Source: an uncultured Erysipelotrichaceae bacterium
GTDB taxonomy: Bacteria > Bacillota_I > Bacilli_A > Erysipelotrichales > Erysipelotrichaceae
DNA length: 64,000 bases
Reading direction: 5' to 3'
NCBI GenBank assembly: GCA_902778375.1
Contig: CACYXJ010000001.1
Location: forward strand, 1-64,000
Shown here piece after piece: positions 37,118-45,484 of the stretch. Position 1 is the stretch's first letter; every line of letters starts with the position of its first letter. A program made the translations under genes and the position numbers. The notes beneath the pieces are model-generated. The model was not told the origin of the DNA, did no database searches, and saw only the letters and a program-made list of their open reading frames with translations.

Positions 37118-37586
37118 ATGAAATCCAACTTTGAATTTCTTAATCAATACTGGGAAGACCTTTCTGAAATCGGCAAACTTGCAGAAGGATATTTATCTAT
37201 AACGATAAACTGGCAGATCATTGAACAATATCTGTGTTGTCGCAAGAACAAAAAAACTTGTTGAGGATTATAAAACGCAACTTAATAAAGCTGGAATCAA
37301 AACATATTTAATCAAAAGAAACAATGCAGATGATCGGAATTTTGATGGTGTTCGTGTAGCGACAATGCATCGTGTAAAAGGCTTAGAGTTTCAATATGTT
37401 TTCGTGGTCGCTGTTAATAACCGCATCGTTCCTTTGACTTCTGCCATTAACAAAACTGATGCTGTTTCTGAATCTGAAACGACTGCGGCTGAAAAGTGCC
37501 TTCTTTATGTTGCGTTAACACGTGCGCAAAAAGGTGCATATATTACCAGTTATGGTAAAAAATCAAGTTTTCTGGGCATTCAGTAA
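37118..37586 (+). pseudogene. Decayed fusion of an HsdR-like N-terminus and a UvrD-type helicase C-terminus
   Basis: ATG 37118, after GGAGGG, starts MKSNFEFLNQYWEDLSEIGK, a pattern that opens many DUF4145/type I restriction R-like proteins. After about 28 codons similarity ends and the frame stops at 37264. From 37209 a different frame gives ICVVARTKKLVEDYKTQL, then helicase motif V (ATMHRVKGLEFQYVFVV) and motif VI (KCLLYVALTRAQKGA) of a superfamily 1 helicase, ending at 37586. All upstream helicase motifs are missing. The simplest reading is a large internal deletion, perhaps joining two genes. Confidence 0.75.
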
Positions 37587-37599
37587 CGAGGTGAATATA

Positions 37600-38418
37600 A
37601 TGAATGTAAATCAAATACATAATAAAGCATTCAAAAAAGCAAAGAAAAAACTGCCAAAGAAATCAATAGTTGAGATTCTAGAGAAAGCTTATAAAAACCG
37701 TGGTGACAAAGAATTAAAACAAATTGCTCTCGAAGTTGCTCTTGAATACAAAGCTTTTGGAAAAGAGTATTTAAAACAAGCGGTTGTACTAGGAATTGAT
37801 GAGTCCTTGAAGAATTCAGATAATGAGTTTTTGAGGGGCTTAGGGAAAGAAAAAATCGGTAAAGCTCTGGTAGATTCCTCAGCAAAAGTATTCAAAACAG
37901 TACGTGCTTATATGAATCAGGATATTTCTGAAGAGCAACTTGTAGCAGGTCTGTATCAAAAAGAATTCAAGGAATTGATGATAAAAATCATGAAGGAACT
38001 GAATCTCGATGCAGAAACAATCCAAAAGAATCCTGGAAGTCTTGTGAATGTTACATGGGCAGCCATTAGTTATAATGCATTTATGGGAGCTTATAAAGAA
38101 TTGCAGAAAGCATACAATGATCTTGAATTGGCAAGAGAAGAAAGAATCAGAATTGAAGCTGAATGCCGTAAGGCTGTGAGTTGTATTGCTGAATCACGTA
38201 AAGAAATGGAAGAGAGAGTATCTGCATATCTCAGTGAGCACATGGAGGCTTTTGAAACCGGATTTGCAATGATGGATCAGGCAATTCTGGAGAATGATAC
38301 AGAAGGTTTCATCAAAGGCAATGTTGAGATTCAGAAGATGCTTAACTACGATGTTCAGTTTACCAATCAGGAAGAATTCGATTTATTGATGGAATCGGAC
38401 GAATCCTTCAAATTATAG
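37600..38418 (+). CDS. Uncharacterised helical protein, first gene of a GTPase-associated module
   Basis: A 272-residue, lysine-rich, alpha-helical protein of no recognised family. The first 50 residues are very basic (AFKKAKKKLPKKSIVEILEK); the rest includes a coiled coil (ELQKAYNDLELAREERIRIEA). The start at 37600 follows GAGGTG; the longer frame reading back into the helicase remnant is rejected. Three further genes follow closely in the same direction (19, 13 and 309 bases apart). Confidence 0.75.
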   Translation: MNVNQIHNKAFKKAKKKLPKKSIVEILEKAYKNRGDKELKQIALEVALEYKAFGKEYLKQAVVLGIDESLKNSDNEFLRGLGKEKIGKALVDSSAKVFKTVRAYMNQDISEEQLVAGLYQKEFKELMIKIMKELNLDAETIQKNPGSLVNVTWAAISYNAFMGAYKELQKAYNDLELAREERIRIEAECRKAVSCIAESRKEMEERVSAYLSEHMEAFETGFAMMDQAILENDTEGFIKGNVEIQKMLNYDVQFTNQEEFDLLMESDESFKL

Positions 38419-38436
38419 AAAGGCAGAGTGCGAATA

Positions 38437-39210
38437 ATGGGTTTATTTGACAAAATGAAGAAGACACTGGAAGAAGGTGCTGAAAATGTAAAGAAAGCAA
38501 CTCAAAATCTTTCAGAGTCTGTAAAAGATATCAATATTTCTGAATCTGTTAAAGAACTGTCAAAGAAGGGCGAGACAGCAATTCAGGGACTTAAAGACAA
38601 CAGCACAGAAATGATCAAAAACGCAAGAGAAGCTCTTTCAAAAAAAGAAGAACCGAATGATTTGATCACAAATGAGGATGCGTTAAAGGTGTTCTATTTT
38701 CAGATGGCTGCAGATGACACTATTAATGTAGAAGAAGAACAGAAATTCATGGAAATCGGAAGAGATTTGGATCCCGATTTTGAGTCTTATAAGGAAAACC
38801 TCATTCAAAAATGCAAAGAGTCTATTAATAGAGAAAGCGATCCAGATTATTATCTGGACAATATCACCGAAAGTATTGGGGAAGCAATTAAGCACTCTCA
38901 GCAGACAAGCGCAGGTACTGTTCATCCAAAACTATTGCTTTGGAATCTGATTGCAATTTCTGTTTCGGATCATGAATATCTGGAAGTAGAGAAGAAGATG
39001 TTAAGAAGTGTGATTCGTTGGCTACATATTGACAGGGATGTTCTGCTTGAAATGGAAAGCACCGTGCAAACTTTATTGGCTTTACAGGAGGAAGAAGAGT
39101 GGCTCCGGTCTTCAGACCGGCAGTATTCTGAAGTTGAAAAACATCTGAATGAAATATCAGATCGTAAAGTTGCGATTATGCGGAGTATACATGCTCTGAT
39201 AATGGATTGA
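38437..39210 (+). CDS. TerB-like protein with amphipathic N-terminal repeats
   Basis: A 257-residue protein. Residues 1-70 are amphipathic helices with 11-residue-like periodicity (MKKTLEEGAENVKKATQNLS, SVKELSKKGETAIQGLK), typical of surfaces that lie on membranes. Residues about 85-200 resemble the TerB tellurite-resistance/metal-binding fold (FYFQMAADDTINVEEEQKFM, WNLIAISVSDHEYLEVEKKM), with acidic loops that could bind metal. The C-terminus is a coiled coil. AAAGG lies upstream. Part of the 37600-41779 module. Confidence 0.7.
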   Translation: MGLFDKMKKTLEEGAENVKKATQNLSESVKDINISESVKELSKKGETAIQGLKDNSTEMIKNAREALSKKEEPNDLITNEDALKVFYFQMAADDTINVEEEQKFMEIGRDLDPDFESYKENLIQKCKESINRESDPDYYLDNITESIGEAIKHSQQTSAGTVHPKLLLWNLIAISVSDHEYLEVEKKMLRSVIRWLHIDRDVLLEMESTVQTLLALQEEEEWLRSSDRQYSEVEKHLNEISDRKVAIMRSIHALIMD

Positions 39211-39223
39211 AAGGAGTAAAAAC

Positions 39224-40228
39224 ATGCCGTTACCGATTTTATTCATTGGAACTGCAATTGCGACAGGTCTGTTTGGATCTGGTAAAACTGCCAAAGCAGT
39301 TATTAACAGTAATAAAGCAAAAGAAATCAATAAGCTTGCTAATGAAGGTGTTATTAATGCTACAGAGAAACTGGATATGCAAAGACAGGAAGTTCAGACT
39401 TCTTTGGAAAACCTGGGCTCATTGAAACTGTTTGTTCTGAAAAATAATGTCAACTCCTTTTTAGACACTTTTGAGCAGATAAAGAATGTCGATTTTACAG
39501 AATCAACCGGGCTTGAAGAACTGCAGAATCTTCACATTGATCAGCAAACCTTTGCAGAACTGCGTGAACTTGGAAATTTTGCGATAGATGTAGCAGGTGG
39601 AGTGGCTGCGGGTGCTGTTGGCGGTGCATTAACCGCTATTGGTGCATACGGTGCAGCAACAACATTTGCAGCAGCATCTACGGGAACCGCGATTGCAACA
39701 TTATCCGGAGCTGCTGCCACAAATGCAACACTGGCATTTTTTGGCGGAGGTTCACTTGCTGCCGGTGGACTTGGTATTGCTGGAGGTATGATGGTACTAG
39801 GTGGCCTTGTTGCCGGTCCTGCATTGATGGTTATGGGCTTGATTACCGGTGCAAAAGCAGATGAAAAACTGGAAAAAGCAATGGCTAACCAGGCTCAGGC
39901 AGAAGAAACAATAGAAGCACTGAACACAGCATCTTTCCAATGTACGGCAATTCGCCGCAGAACAAATATGTTCTATAATCTTCTTGCACATTTGGATTCT
40001 TACTTCTTAAAGCAGATTTGGGTTATGGAAGATATCGTAAAAGAGGAAGGTACTGATTACAGAGCTTATAAACCTGAATCAAAAAAGGCTGTTGCGGCTG
40101 CAGTATCCACCGCTGCATCAATTAAGGCTGTTTTGGATACACCCATACTTACTGATGAAGGAAGTCTGACTGAACAATCGGAAGAAATGTCAAAGCAGAT
40201 AGCTGAGTTGATTTATAAGCAAAATTGA
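39224..40228 (+). CDS. Glycine-zipper membrane protein, candidate effector
   Basis: A 334-residue protein with helical ends and a long central hydrophobic, glycine- and alanine-rich stretch (residues about 125-215: GGVAAGAVGGALTAIGAYGA, then further GxxxG repeats). Such segments span or insert into membranes, as in channel-like toxins and glycine-zipper proteins. The flanking coiled coils are cytoplasmic in character, with no signal peptide. GAAAGGAG precedes the start. It lies directly after the TerB-like gene and before the terminator, so the first three genes probably share one transcript. Confidence 0.7.
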   Translation: MPLPILFIGTAIATGLFGSGKTAKAVINSNKAKEINKLANEGVINATEKLDMQRQEVQTSLENLGSLKLFVLKNNVNSFLDTFEQIKNVDFTESTGLEELQNLHIDQQTFAELRELGNFAIDVAGGVAAGAVGGALTAIGAYGAATTFAAASTGTAIATLSGAAATNATLAFFGGGSLAAGGLGIAGGMMVLGGLVAGPALMVMGLITGAKADEKLEKAMANQAQAEETIEALNTASFQCTAIRRRTNMFYNLLAHLDSYFLKQIWVMEDIVKEEGTDYRAYKPESKKAVAAAVSTAASIKAVLDTPILTDEGSLTEQSEEMSKQIAELIYKQN

Positions 40229-40537
40229 GTAGCTATATCCCATTGATATTAATAGTTAAAGACAAGTACATTGATATACTTGTCTTTTCTATAATGAGGA
40301 GAAGTTTTCAATTGTCTCATTTTAGGAGTTTCATACTTTTCCTTTGTGGATGTTTCAGGTAATAGAATAAAATGAGAAAACTAAATATACCTATAATCTG
40401 CTGATACGTATGTTTATAGTTGGTTCATGGTATACTGCAAATAACAAGAAGCAATCATCCACTATAACCATGCCAATAATTGCATATGTGAATAGATTAT
40501 ATGATTGTTTTGACAGTGAAAAAACTAGGAGTAGTAT
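40229..40537. other. Intergenic region with terminator, upstream of the GTPase gene
   Basis: A 309-base, AT-rich gap. It contains the terminator at 40258-40290 and a possible promoter TATACT near 40430; nothing else recognisable. The GTPase gene may thus have its own transcript. Confidence 0.6.
40258..40290 (+). terminator. Rho-independent terminator
   Basis: AAAGACAAGTA (40258-40268) pairs perfectly with TACTTGTCTTT (40277-40287), then TCT. Confidence 0.88.
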
Positions 40538-41779
40538 ATGCTGAGAAAAATAATAAAAGGAAAGCCGCAGTATCAGAGAATCATTGATCTGGAAGACGAT
40601 AAGATTAATGTTTTGCTTTTAGGTACTTCCGGATGCGGAAAGAGCACTCTGATTAATTCTATTCTTGGTACGGAAAGCGCAGAAACAGGTGCCGGCCAGG
40701 CTGTGACAAAGAATATCAGTGTTTATCAGGATGATGAACTGCCTTTCAGAATGATTGATACTGTCGGATATGAATATGGCTTCTTTAAGCAGAACAAGAT
40801 AAAGAATGACTTAGTAAAGTTCTGTAAAGAAGGTGTCAAGAAAAACGAAATTGACAAGCTGATTCATATGATCTGGTTCTGTATTGATGGAACTGTGAAG
40901 CGTGTTGATCAGGTTGTCCTTGATTACATAAAAAGCGTCACTAATGACTGGAAAAATGTGCCGATCATTATTGTCTTCACGAAATCCTATTCAGATGTTG
41001 AAATCAACGAAAACATTGAAATGGCTAAAGAAGCTATCATCACTTACAATGCCAGGCATAAGAAGAAACTGGATGTCAGGGATATTATTCCTGTCGTGGC
41101 AAAAACATATCAGATTACACAGAGTGTGAGTGTTCCTCCGAAAGGTTTGGATGTTCTCGTAACCAGGACCAATGAACTGGCTCCGGAAGCTAAGAGACTG
41201 GCGGAAAGCACAATCAAGGAAATCGATCTGAAACTGAAAAGAGATGCGGCAAGTTCATATGTAACTACAAGCACTTTTGCTGCGGCCACAGTCGGAGCTG
41301 TTCCGGTTTCTTTTCCTGATGCAACAGTTCTGGTTCCTTTGCAGACCTTTATGATGAGAGGAATTGCCAAAACATATGGCATCTCGGAAGGATCTGATAC
41401 GAACAAAATAATTGATCAGATCCTAAAGGTTGGCGGAACAACGATAGCCGGAAAGACACTGATCAATCTGCTGAAGAATATTCCGGGATTTAACGTAGCA
41501 GCTTCAGTGATTAATGCGGTAGTTGCCGGTGTCGTTACTTATGCGGCAGGGGAAGCCAGTACGATTCTCTTTGAAAAGATGTATACCGGGGAAATTGATA
41601 CTGCGGGTATCGACTGGGAGAAAGAAATAGCAGTATTATTCAGTCAATATATCCCGGACGTGGTAAATATTATCAATGAATTGTTGTCAAAGAACGGGGA
41701 ATTCAATATAAGCAGGTTCCTTGAAGTACTGTTAAGGAAAAAGGACAATAAGACAAAAAACAATGAAAACGAGCAATAA
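40538..41779 (+). CDS. Era/HSR1-type GTPase with DUF697-like membrane domain
   Basis: A 413-residue protein. The GTPase domain has G1 LLGTSGCGKSTLINS, G3 DTVGYE and a variant G4 VFTKSYSD (TKxY instead of NKxD, as in other GTPases of this group). The C-terminal half, with two hydrophobic parts (AATVGAVPVSFPDATVLVPL and VAASVINAVVAGVVTYAAGE), resembles DUF697 (YcjF-like), which associates with membranes. CTAGGAG precedes the start. It follows the three-gene cluster with a terminator between them; functional linkage is inferred from direction, proximity and shared membrane features. Confidence 0.88.
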   Translation: MLRKIIKGKPQYQRIIDLEDDKINVLLLGTSGCGKSTLINSILGTESAETGAGQAVTKNISVYQDDELPFRMIDTVGYEYGFFKQNKIKNDLVKFCKEGVKKNEIDKLIHMIWFCIDGTVKRVDQVVLDYIKSVTNDWKNVPIIIVFTKSYSDVEINENIEMAKEAIITYNARHKKKLDVRDIIPVVAKTYQITQSVSVPPKGLDVLVTRTNELAPEAKRLAESTIKEIDLKLKRDAASSYVTTSTFAAATVGAVPVSFPDATVLVPLQTFMMRGIAKTYGISEGSDTNKIIDQILKVGGTTIAGKTLINLLKNIPGFNVAASVINAVVAGVVTYAAGEASTILFEKMYTGEIDTAGIDWEKEIAVLFSQYIPDVVNIINELLSKNGEFNISRFLEVLLRKKDNKTKNNENEQ

Positions 41780-41836
41780 ATGCTCATACAGGGGGATAAA
41801 TACTGTTTTTCAACCACTTTTTTAGTTAAAAATAAG

Positions 41837-41853
41837 GGGACACACCGTGTCCC
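41837..41853. repeat. Perfect inverted repeat GGGACAC-acc-GTGTCCC
   Basis: A 7-bp stem with a 3-base loop between the GTPase and the XRE regulator. No T run follows on the plus strand; on the minus strand it is followed by TTATTTTT, so it could terminate leftward transcription, or be an operator for the XRE protein that starts 80 bases later. Confidence 0.6.
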
Positions 41854-41932
41854 AACAGCCAAATGCTCACTTTATGTCCTTCATTCTGTCGTGTCTGGAG
41901 GCTATGCTGAGGCCGTAAAGGAGGACTGACTG

Positions 41933-42439
41933 ATGGATCAGGTCAAAATCGGAAGGTATTTACAGGAATTGAGAAAAGAGAAGGGTCTTACTCAGGAACA
42001 GCTTGCTGACAAGATGGGCGTAGCCAGAAGAACGGTATCCCGCTGGGAAACAGGAAACAACCTGCCTGACCTGGACATTCTCATTGAGCTGTCTGATCTC
42101 TATGAAGTCGGTCTTCGTGAACTGCTAGACGGAGAAAGGAAGAGTGAGGACATGAACAAGGAAATGGAAGAAACAGTATTGAAGGTAGCAGAGTACAGCA
42201 ACGAGGAAAAGACAAGATTCACACAGAGACTGCATTGGATGTTTGTTGCAGGATTCATCGGATTCATCTTATTTATGGTGATTTCAATCATGGGACTGGA
42301 AAACACGGCTCCCTATGAGACGATTGCCAGCTTTGGCTTAGGAGTCTCATTTGGGATGATTATCATCGGTGTCATATTCACCAGCAAATATGCATCCCGG
42401 ATCAGAGAGTTCAAGATGCGTCTGCTTGGAAGGCAGTAA
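41933..42439 (+). CDS. XRE-family regulator with C-terminal membrane segments
   Basis: A 168-residue protein. The Cro/CI-type helix-turn-helix is at residues 6-60 (LQELRKEKGLTQEQLADKMG, RRTVSRWETGNNLPDLD). Two hydrophobic helices follow (residues about 105-150), so the regulator is membrane-tethered. Such fusions commonly respond to cell-envelope signals or control neighbouring transporter genes. AAAGGAGGACTGACTG precedes the start. Its target is unknown; a perfect inverted repeat 80 bases upstream could be its operator. Confidence 0.9.
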   Translation: MDQVKIGRYLQELRKEKGLTQEQLADKMGVARRTVSRWETGNNLPDLDILIELSDLYEVGLRELLDGERKSEDMNKEMEETVLKVAEYSNEEKTRFTQRLHWMFVAGFIGFILFMVISIMGLENTAPYETIASFGLGVSFGMIIIGVIFTSKYASRIREFKMRLLGRQ

Positions 42440-42544
42440 AAACAAAACATCTCAGCGTTACAGACAGTTAAGAAAGATTCTGTGTTACTGAACAGAATGA
42501 CAGTATATAATGAACTGCAGAGGATATCTGCCGGGAGGTACATC

Positions 42545-42976
42545 ATGGATATTAAAGACATCATCCTTAATGCGAAAAGTGTTGAACAGTTCAGGGACCT
42601 GATGAAGGAAGAAGGAAGAGAACTGTCCCAGGAAGAAGCAGAATCAATGTTTTCATATCTCGTAAAGGGAGAAGAACTCTCTGAAAATGAACTGACAGCT
42701 GTGAGTGGCGGCTGGGGAGGAGACTATCGTGACTATGCCTCGGAAGGCTGTGAAGCTACCGTTGAGATAGGAAGTGACTGCTGGGGCATAGACGGCGGAT
42801 GCGAAATGGTCAACGTCCGTTACGAACATGCTCCATGCAACACCTGTCCGAGTTGCGGTGCACAGACTGTCTATAGGAACGATGGAGGCGTTAATGTCTT
42901 CTATTACACATGCCGTTCCTGCGGTGCCCGATTCATTAAATGGCCGGATAAGAAAAAATGGGATAAAATCAACTGA
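42545..42976 (+). CDS. Nif11-leader-like double-glycine protein with zinc ribbon
   Basis: A 143-residue protein. Residues 1-57 look like a Nif11-type RiPP leader: SVEQFRDLMKEEGRELSQEE, then LSENELTAVSGG. After Gly-Gly come WGGDYRDYAS, several Cys (EGCEAT, SDCWG, GGCEM) and a C-terminal zinc ribbon (NTCPSCGAQ and YTCRSCGARF). GGGAGGT fixes the start. It could be a true modified peptide, an exported zinc-ribbon protein, or a regulator with a chance Gly-Gly. Confidence 0.78.
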   Translation: MDIKDIILNAKSVEQFRDLMKEEGRELSQEEAESMFSYLVKGEELSENELTAVSGGWGGDYRDYASEGCEATVEIGSDCWGIDGGCEMVNVRYEHAPCNTCPSCGAQTVYRNDGGVNVFYYTCRSCGARFIKWPDKKKWDKIN

Positions 42977-43001
42977 TCTGATAACAAAGACAATCATTAC
43001 T

Positions 43002-43035
43002 GCAGCAGTTCCTTATGTGAGCTGCTGCTTTTTTC
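43002..43035 (+). terminator. Rho-independent terminator
   Basis: GCAGCAG (43002-43008) pairs with CTGCTGC (43022-43028), followed by TTTTTT. Confidence 0.82.
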
Positions 43036-43045
43036 ATTTCTTCAA

Positions 43046-43068
43046 TAAAAAAGGGAGATTTCTCTCCC
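43046..43068 (-). terminator. Terminator of the NifX-SlyD fusion gene
   Basis: GGGAGA-TTTC-TCTCCC (43053-43068); read leftward the hairpin is followed by TTTTTTATT. Confidence 0.82.
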
Positions 43069-43071
43069 TGA

Positions 43072-43926
43072 TCAGAGTATCTCCACAAGCTCGATATGGA
43101 AGTTCAGTTCCTTGCCTGCCATTTCATGGTTGGCATCGAAGGTGATTTCCGTATCGGTCTTTTCTTTTACCAGTACCGGAATCGGATAGCCCTGCGGTGT
43201 CTGCAGATAGACTTTCTGGTTTGCTTCCAGGTTTTCCGAACCGGGAAGGCCGCTGATCGGCATTGTGAACACGGCTGTCGGATCATAAGGCCCGTATGCC
43301 TGTTCCGGCATCAGATGAACATCAAGGGATTCACCTTGTGCCATATGCAGCACTGCTTCATCAAAACCGCGGATCATCATTCCCGCACCGCAGATGAATT
43401 CCAGCGGTTCATTCCTGTCGTAGGAGGAATCGAACTGGGTGCCGTCATCGAAGGTGCCTCTGTAATGTACTCTTACTGTCTTTCCAGAATTGGGTCCTTC
43501 CATGATGATCTGAGGACCGCATCCGGCACATCCGCCGCACTGGGCAGGATCACATTCTTCATTCGCACAGCAGGATTCTTCTTCCTGGTGGTGCTCATGA
43601 TGGTTACAATTGACATCTTCCGATACCAGTTCACCTCTCAGGAAAGAGCGCACTGCCTCATCGGCGTCACCCTGGGCGCCGGAGCACACTACAACTCCTG
43701 CTTCAGCGAGAGCATTCTTTGCACCCTGGCCCATGCCGCCGCAGATCAGAAGATCCACACCAAGGGATCTGAGATATTCTGCCAGTGCTTCATGACCGAT
43801 GCCGTCATTGCCGATGACTTCCGTATTCAGGATCTCACCGTCCTTAACCTCATATATCTTGAATGATTCCGTTCTTCCAAAATGCTGGAATACATTGCCC
43901 TTTTCATATGTTACTGCGATTTTCAT
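43072..43926 (-). CDS. Fusion of NifX/NafY-like cofactor-binding domain and SlyD-type FKBP prolyl isomerase
   Basis: A 284-residue two-domain protein. Residues 1-105 match the dinitrogenase Fe-Mo cofactor family (MKIAVTYEKGNVFQHFGRTE, LICGGMGQGAKNALAEAGV). A linker rich in His and Cys follows (NCNHHEHHQ, SCCANEECDPAQCGGCAGCG). Residues about 140-284 are FKBP/SlyD: VRVHYRGTFDDGTQFDSSYD, MIRGFDEAVLHM, PEQAYGPYDPTAVF. SlyD proteins are metal-binding folding helpers, so the fusion suggests a metal-handling chaperone. The start at 43926 is set by AAGGAGACAGCAAT; an upstream ATG at 44001 is less likely. Confidence 0.9.
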   Translation of the reverse strand: MKIAVTYEKGNVFQHFGRTESFKIYEVKDGEILNTEVIGNDGIGHEALAEYLRSLGVDLLICGGMGQGAKNALAEAGVVVCSGAQGDADEAVRSFLRGELVSEDVNCNHHEHHQEEESCCANEECDPAQCGGCAGCGPQIIMEGPNSGKTVRVHYRGTFDDGTQFDSSYDRNEPLEFICGAGMMIRGFDEAVLHMAQGESLDVHLMPEQAYGPYDPTAVFTMPISGLPGSENLEANQKVYLQTPQGYPIPVLVKEKTDTEITFDANHEMAGKELNFHIELVEIL

Positions 43927-44007
43927 ATTGCTGTCTCCTTTGTTCACACTGTTTCCATTATCCATGATTTTGCCATAATGGCAAATTATATGCGTAAACA
44001 AATAAAA

Positions 44008-44034
44008 AGGATCCCTCCGAAGGAAGGATCTTTG
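44008..44034 (-). terminator. Terminator of the permease gene
   Basis: GATCCCTCC-GAA-GGAAGGATC (44010-44030) pairs with one G-U; read leftward it ends in TTTTTATT. Confidence 0.8.
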
Positions 44035-44040
44035 AACTTC

Positions 44041-45393
44041 TCAATATGTAAATCCCAGCATGGACAGCAGGACAATGGCCGCTGCCGCGATTAAGGTGAA
44101 GATGACTGTGATCATGAAGATATATTTATAAGCAGTAGCATGTGTTTCCTGACATACATCCAGTGTTGCCAGAATTCCGCCGCAATGCGGCAGGGAATCA
44201 AGGCCGCAGGATGATACAGAGATGATACGGTGCAGGGCATTGAGTTGTGCCTGTGTTGTCAGCTGTGATGTCCAACTGCTGACCAGCGCTTCCGAGCTCA
44301 GGGCGATGTTGATACCACCGGAAGCAGAACCGGTCACACCGGCCAGGATCGTGACTGAGAGGGCAGCCGAGAGGAACGGGTTCATGTTCAGACCGGTGAC
44401 CATGGCAACCAGGGAAGCATAGCCGCTGGTGGCTTTGATGACTGAACCGAAGCCGACAACTGTCGCAAATGAGAGAAGGGGACCGAAGCTGCTGGCAGCA
44501 CCTGTCTTTAAGGCACTTACCATTTCCTTTTTCTGACCTTTTCCAATACCCAGAACAAGAAGATAGATTATGGCAATGATCATGGCGGTACATACCGGAG
44601 CGAAGGAATTCATTGCTTTCAGAGAATAAGAACCGAATGACACTCTCTCAAAAAGGATATAGAGAACGATCAGAAGAATGACTGGCAGGAAGGCAGGAAG
44701 CGGAGAAGGCAGCGATGCCTCGTCCATTTCCCTGATCGAACCGGGACGCAGGGAACTTTCTTCAAAATGCTCACCGCGCTCTCTGCTCTTTCTGACTTCA
44801 TGTTCCAGATATACCCAGCCTAGACCGAACATGATCGCTGTGGCAATCAGTCCCAGCACCGGCGCAGCAGTACTTGTCGTACCCAGATATGCTGTTGGAA
44901 TGATATTGTTCAGCTGCGGTGTGCCGGGAAGGGCAGTCAGGGCAAAGGTTGCCTGTCCCAGCTGGATCATAGCCGGCAGCAGCTTTTTCGTAATATCCGC
45001 TTTCCGGATCAGATTGACACCGATCGGAAAGACGGTAAAGGCAACGACCATCGCTGTCACACCGCCATAAACCAGCAATGCCGTGGTAATGGAAATGACC
45101 AGTACGACAGATTTGCTTCCGAACAGCTTGATAAAGTAATTGGCAATGGCATTGGCACATCCCGTTTCTGACATCAACTGACCGTAGATCGTAGCGAAAA
45201 AGAAGATCGGAAAGTAGGTGCCAAATGTGGAACCGATGCCGTTGAACAACGCTGTAAGAGCTGTCCAGGGTTCCATCAGATTGAATATGGCAACCGTAAG
45301 GGAAGCTGCCAGTGCCGCATAGGTGACCGGCACCCGTTTATAAATCAGTATTGATAATACTGCAAGTCCCAGAATCAGACCGAAAATGCCCAT
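44041..45393 (-). CDS. GntP-family permease
   Basis: A 450-residue permease with about twelve hydrophobic helices, resembling the gluconate/hydroxy-acid transporter family: FGTYFPIFFFATIYGQLM, LLVYGGVTAMVVAFTVFPIG, ALPGTPQLNNIIPT and GVTGSASGGINIALS. It likely imports an organic acid. AGGAGG precedes the start. It lies directly downstream of the metallo-hydrolase gene in the same direction, so the two may form a uptake-and-conversion unit controlled by the divergent TetR protein. Confidence 0.9.
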   Translation of the reverse strand: MGIFGLILGLAVLSILIYKRVPVTYAALAASLTVAIFNLMEPWTALTALFNGIGSTFGTYFPIFFFATIYGQLMSETGCANAIANYFIKLFGSKSVVLVISITTALLVYGGVTAMVVAFTVFPIGVNLIRKADITKKLLPAMIQLGQATFALTALPGTPQLNNIIPTAYLGTTSTAAPVLGLIATAIMFGLGWVYLEHEVRKSRERGEHFEESSLRPGSIREMDEASLPSPLPAFLPVILLIVLYILFERVSFGSYSLKAMNSFAPVCTAMIIAIIYLLVLGIGKGQKKEMVSALKTGAASSFGPLLSFATVVGFGSVIKATSGYASLVAMVTGLNMNPFLSAALSVTILAGVTGSASGGINIALSSEALVSSWTSQLTTQAQLNALHRIISVSSCGLDSLPHCGGILATLDVCQETHATAYKYIFMITVIFTLIAAAAIVLLSMLGFTY

Positions 45394-45432
45394 AAGAGAA
45401 CCTCCTGCCTTTCAGGCATTATGAAAACGCCT

Positions 45433-45453
45433 GCGGAAGGAGCATCCTTCCGC
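45433..45453. repeat. Hairpin GCGGAAGGA-gca-TCCTTCCGC between two genes
   Basis: A perfect 9-bp stem with a 3-base loop lies between the hydrolase stop codon and the permease start (minus strand). There is only a weak T run leftward, so it may attenuate transcription or stabilise one mRNA end. Confidence 0.6.
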
Positions 45454-45484
45454 AAACGTCAATTAACAATGTATTTGATTATGA

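Noticed and set aside
37522-37600. Longer start for the gene at 37600
   Set aside because: The upstream part only overlaps the helicase remnant in another frame; GAGGTG before 37600 is the proper ribosome site.
39600-39850. Glycine-rich region as a DNA repeat or low-complexity artefact
   Set aside because: The DNA is not repetitive; the repeats are at protein level (GxxxG) and fit a membrane-inserting segment.
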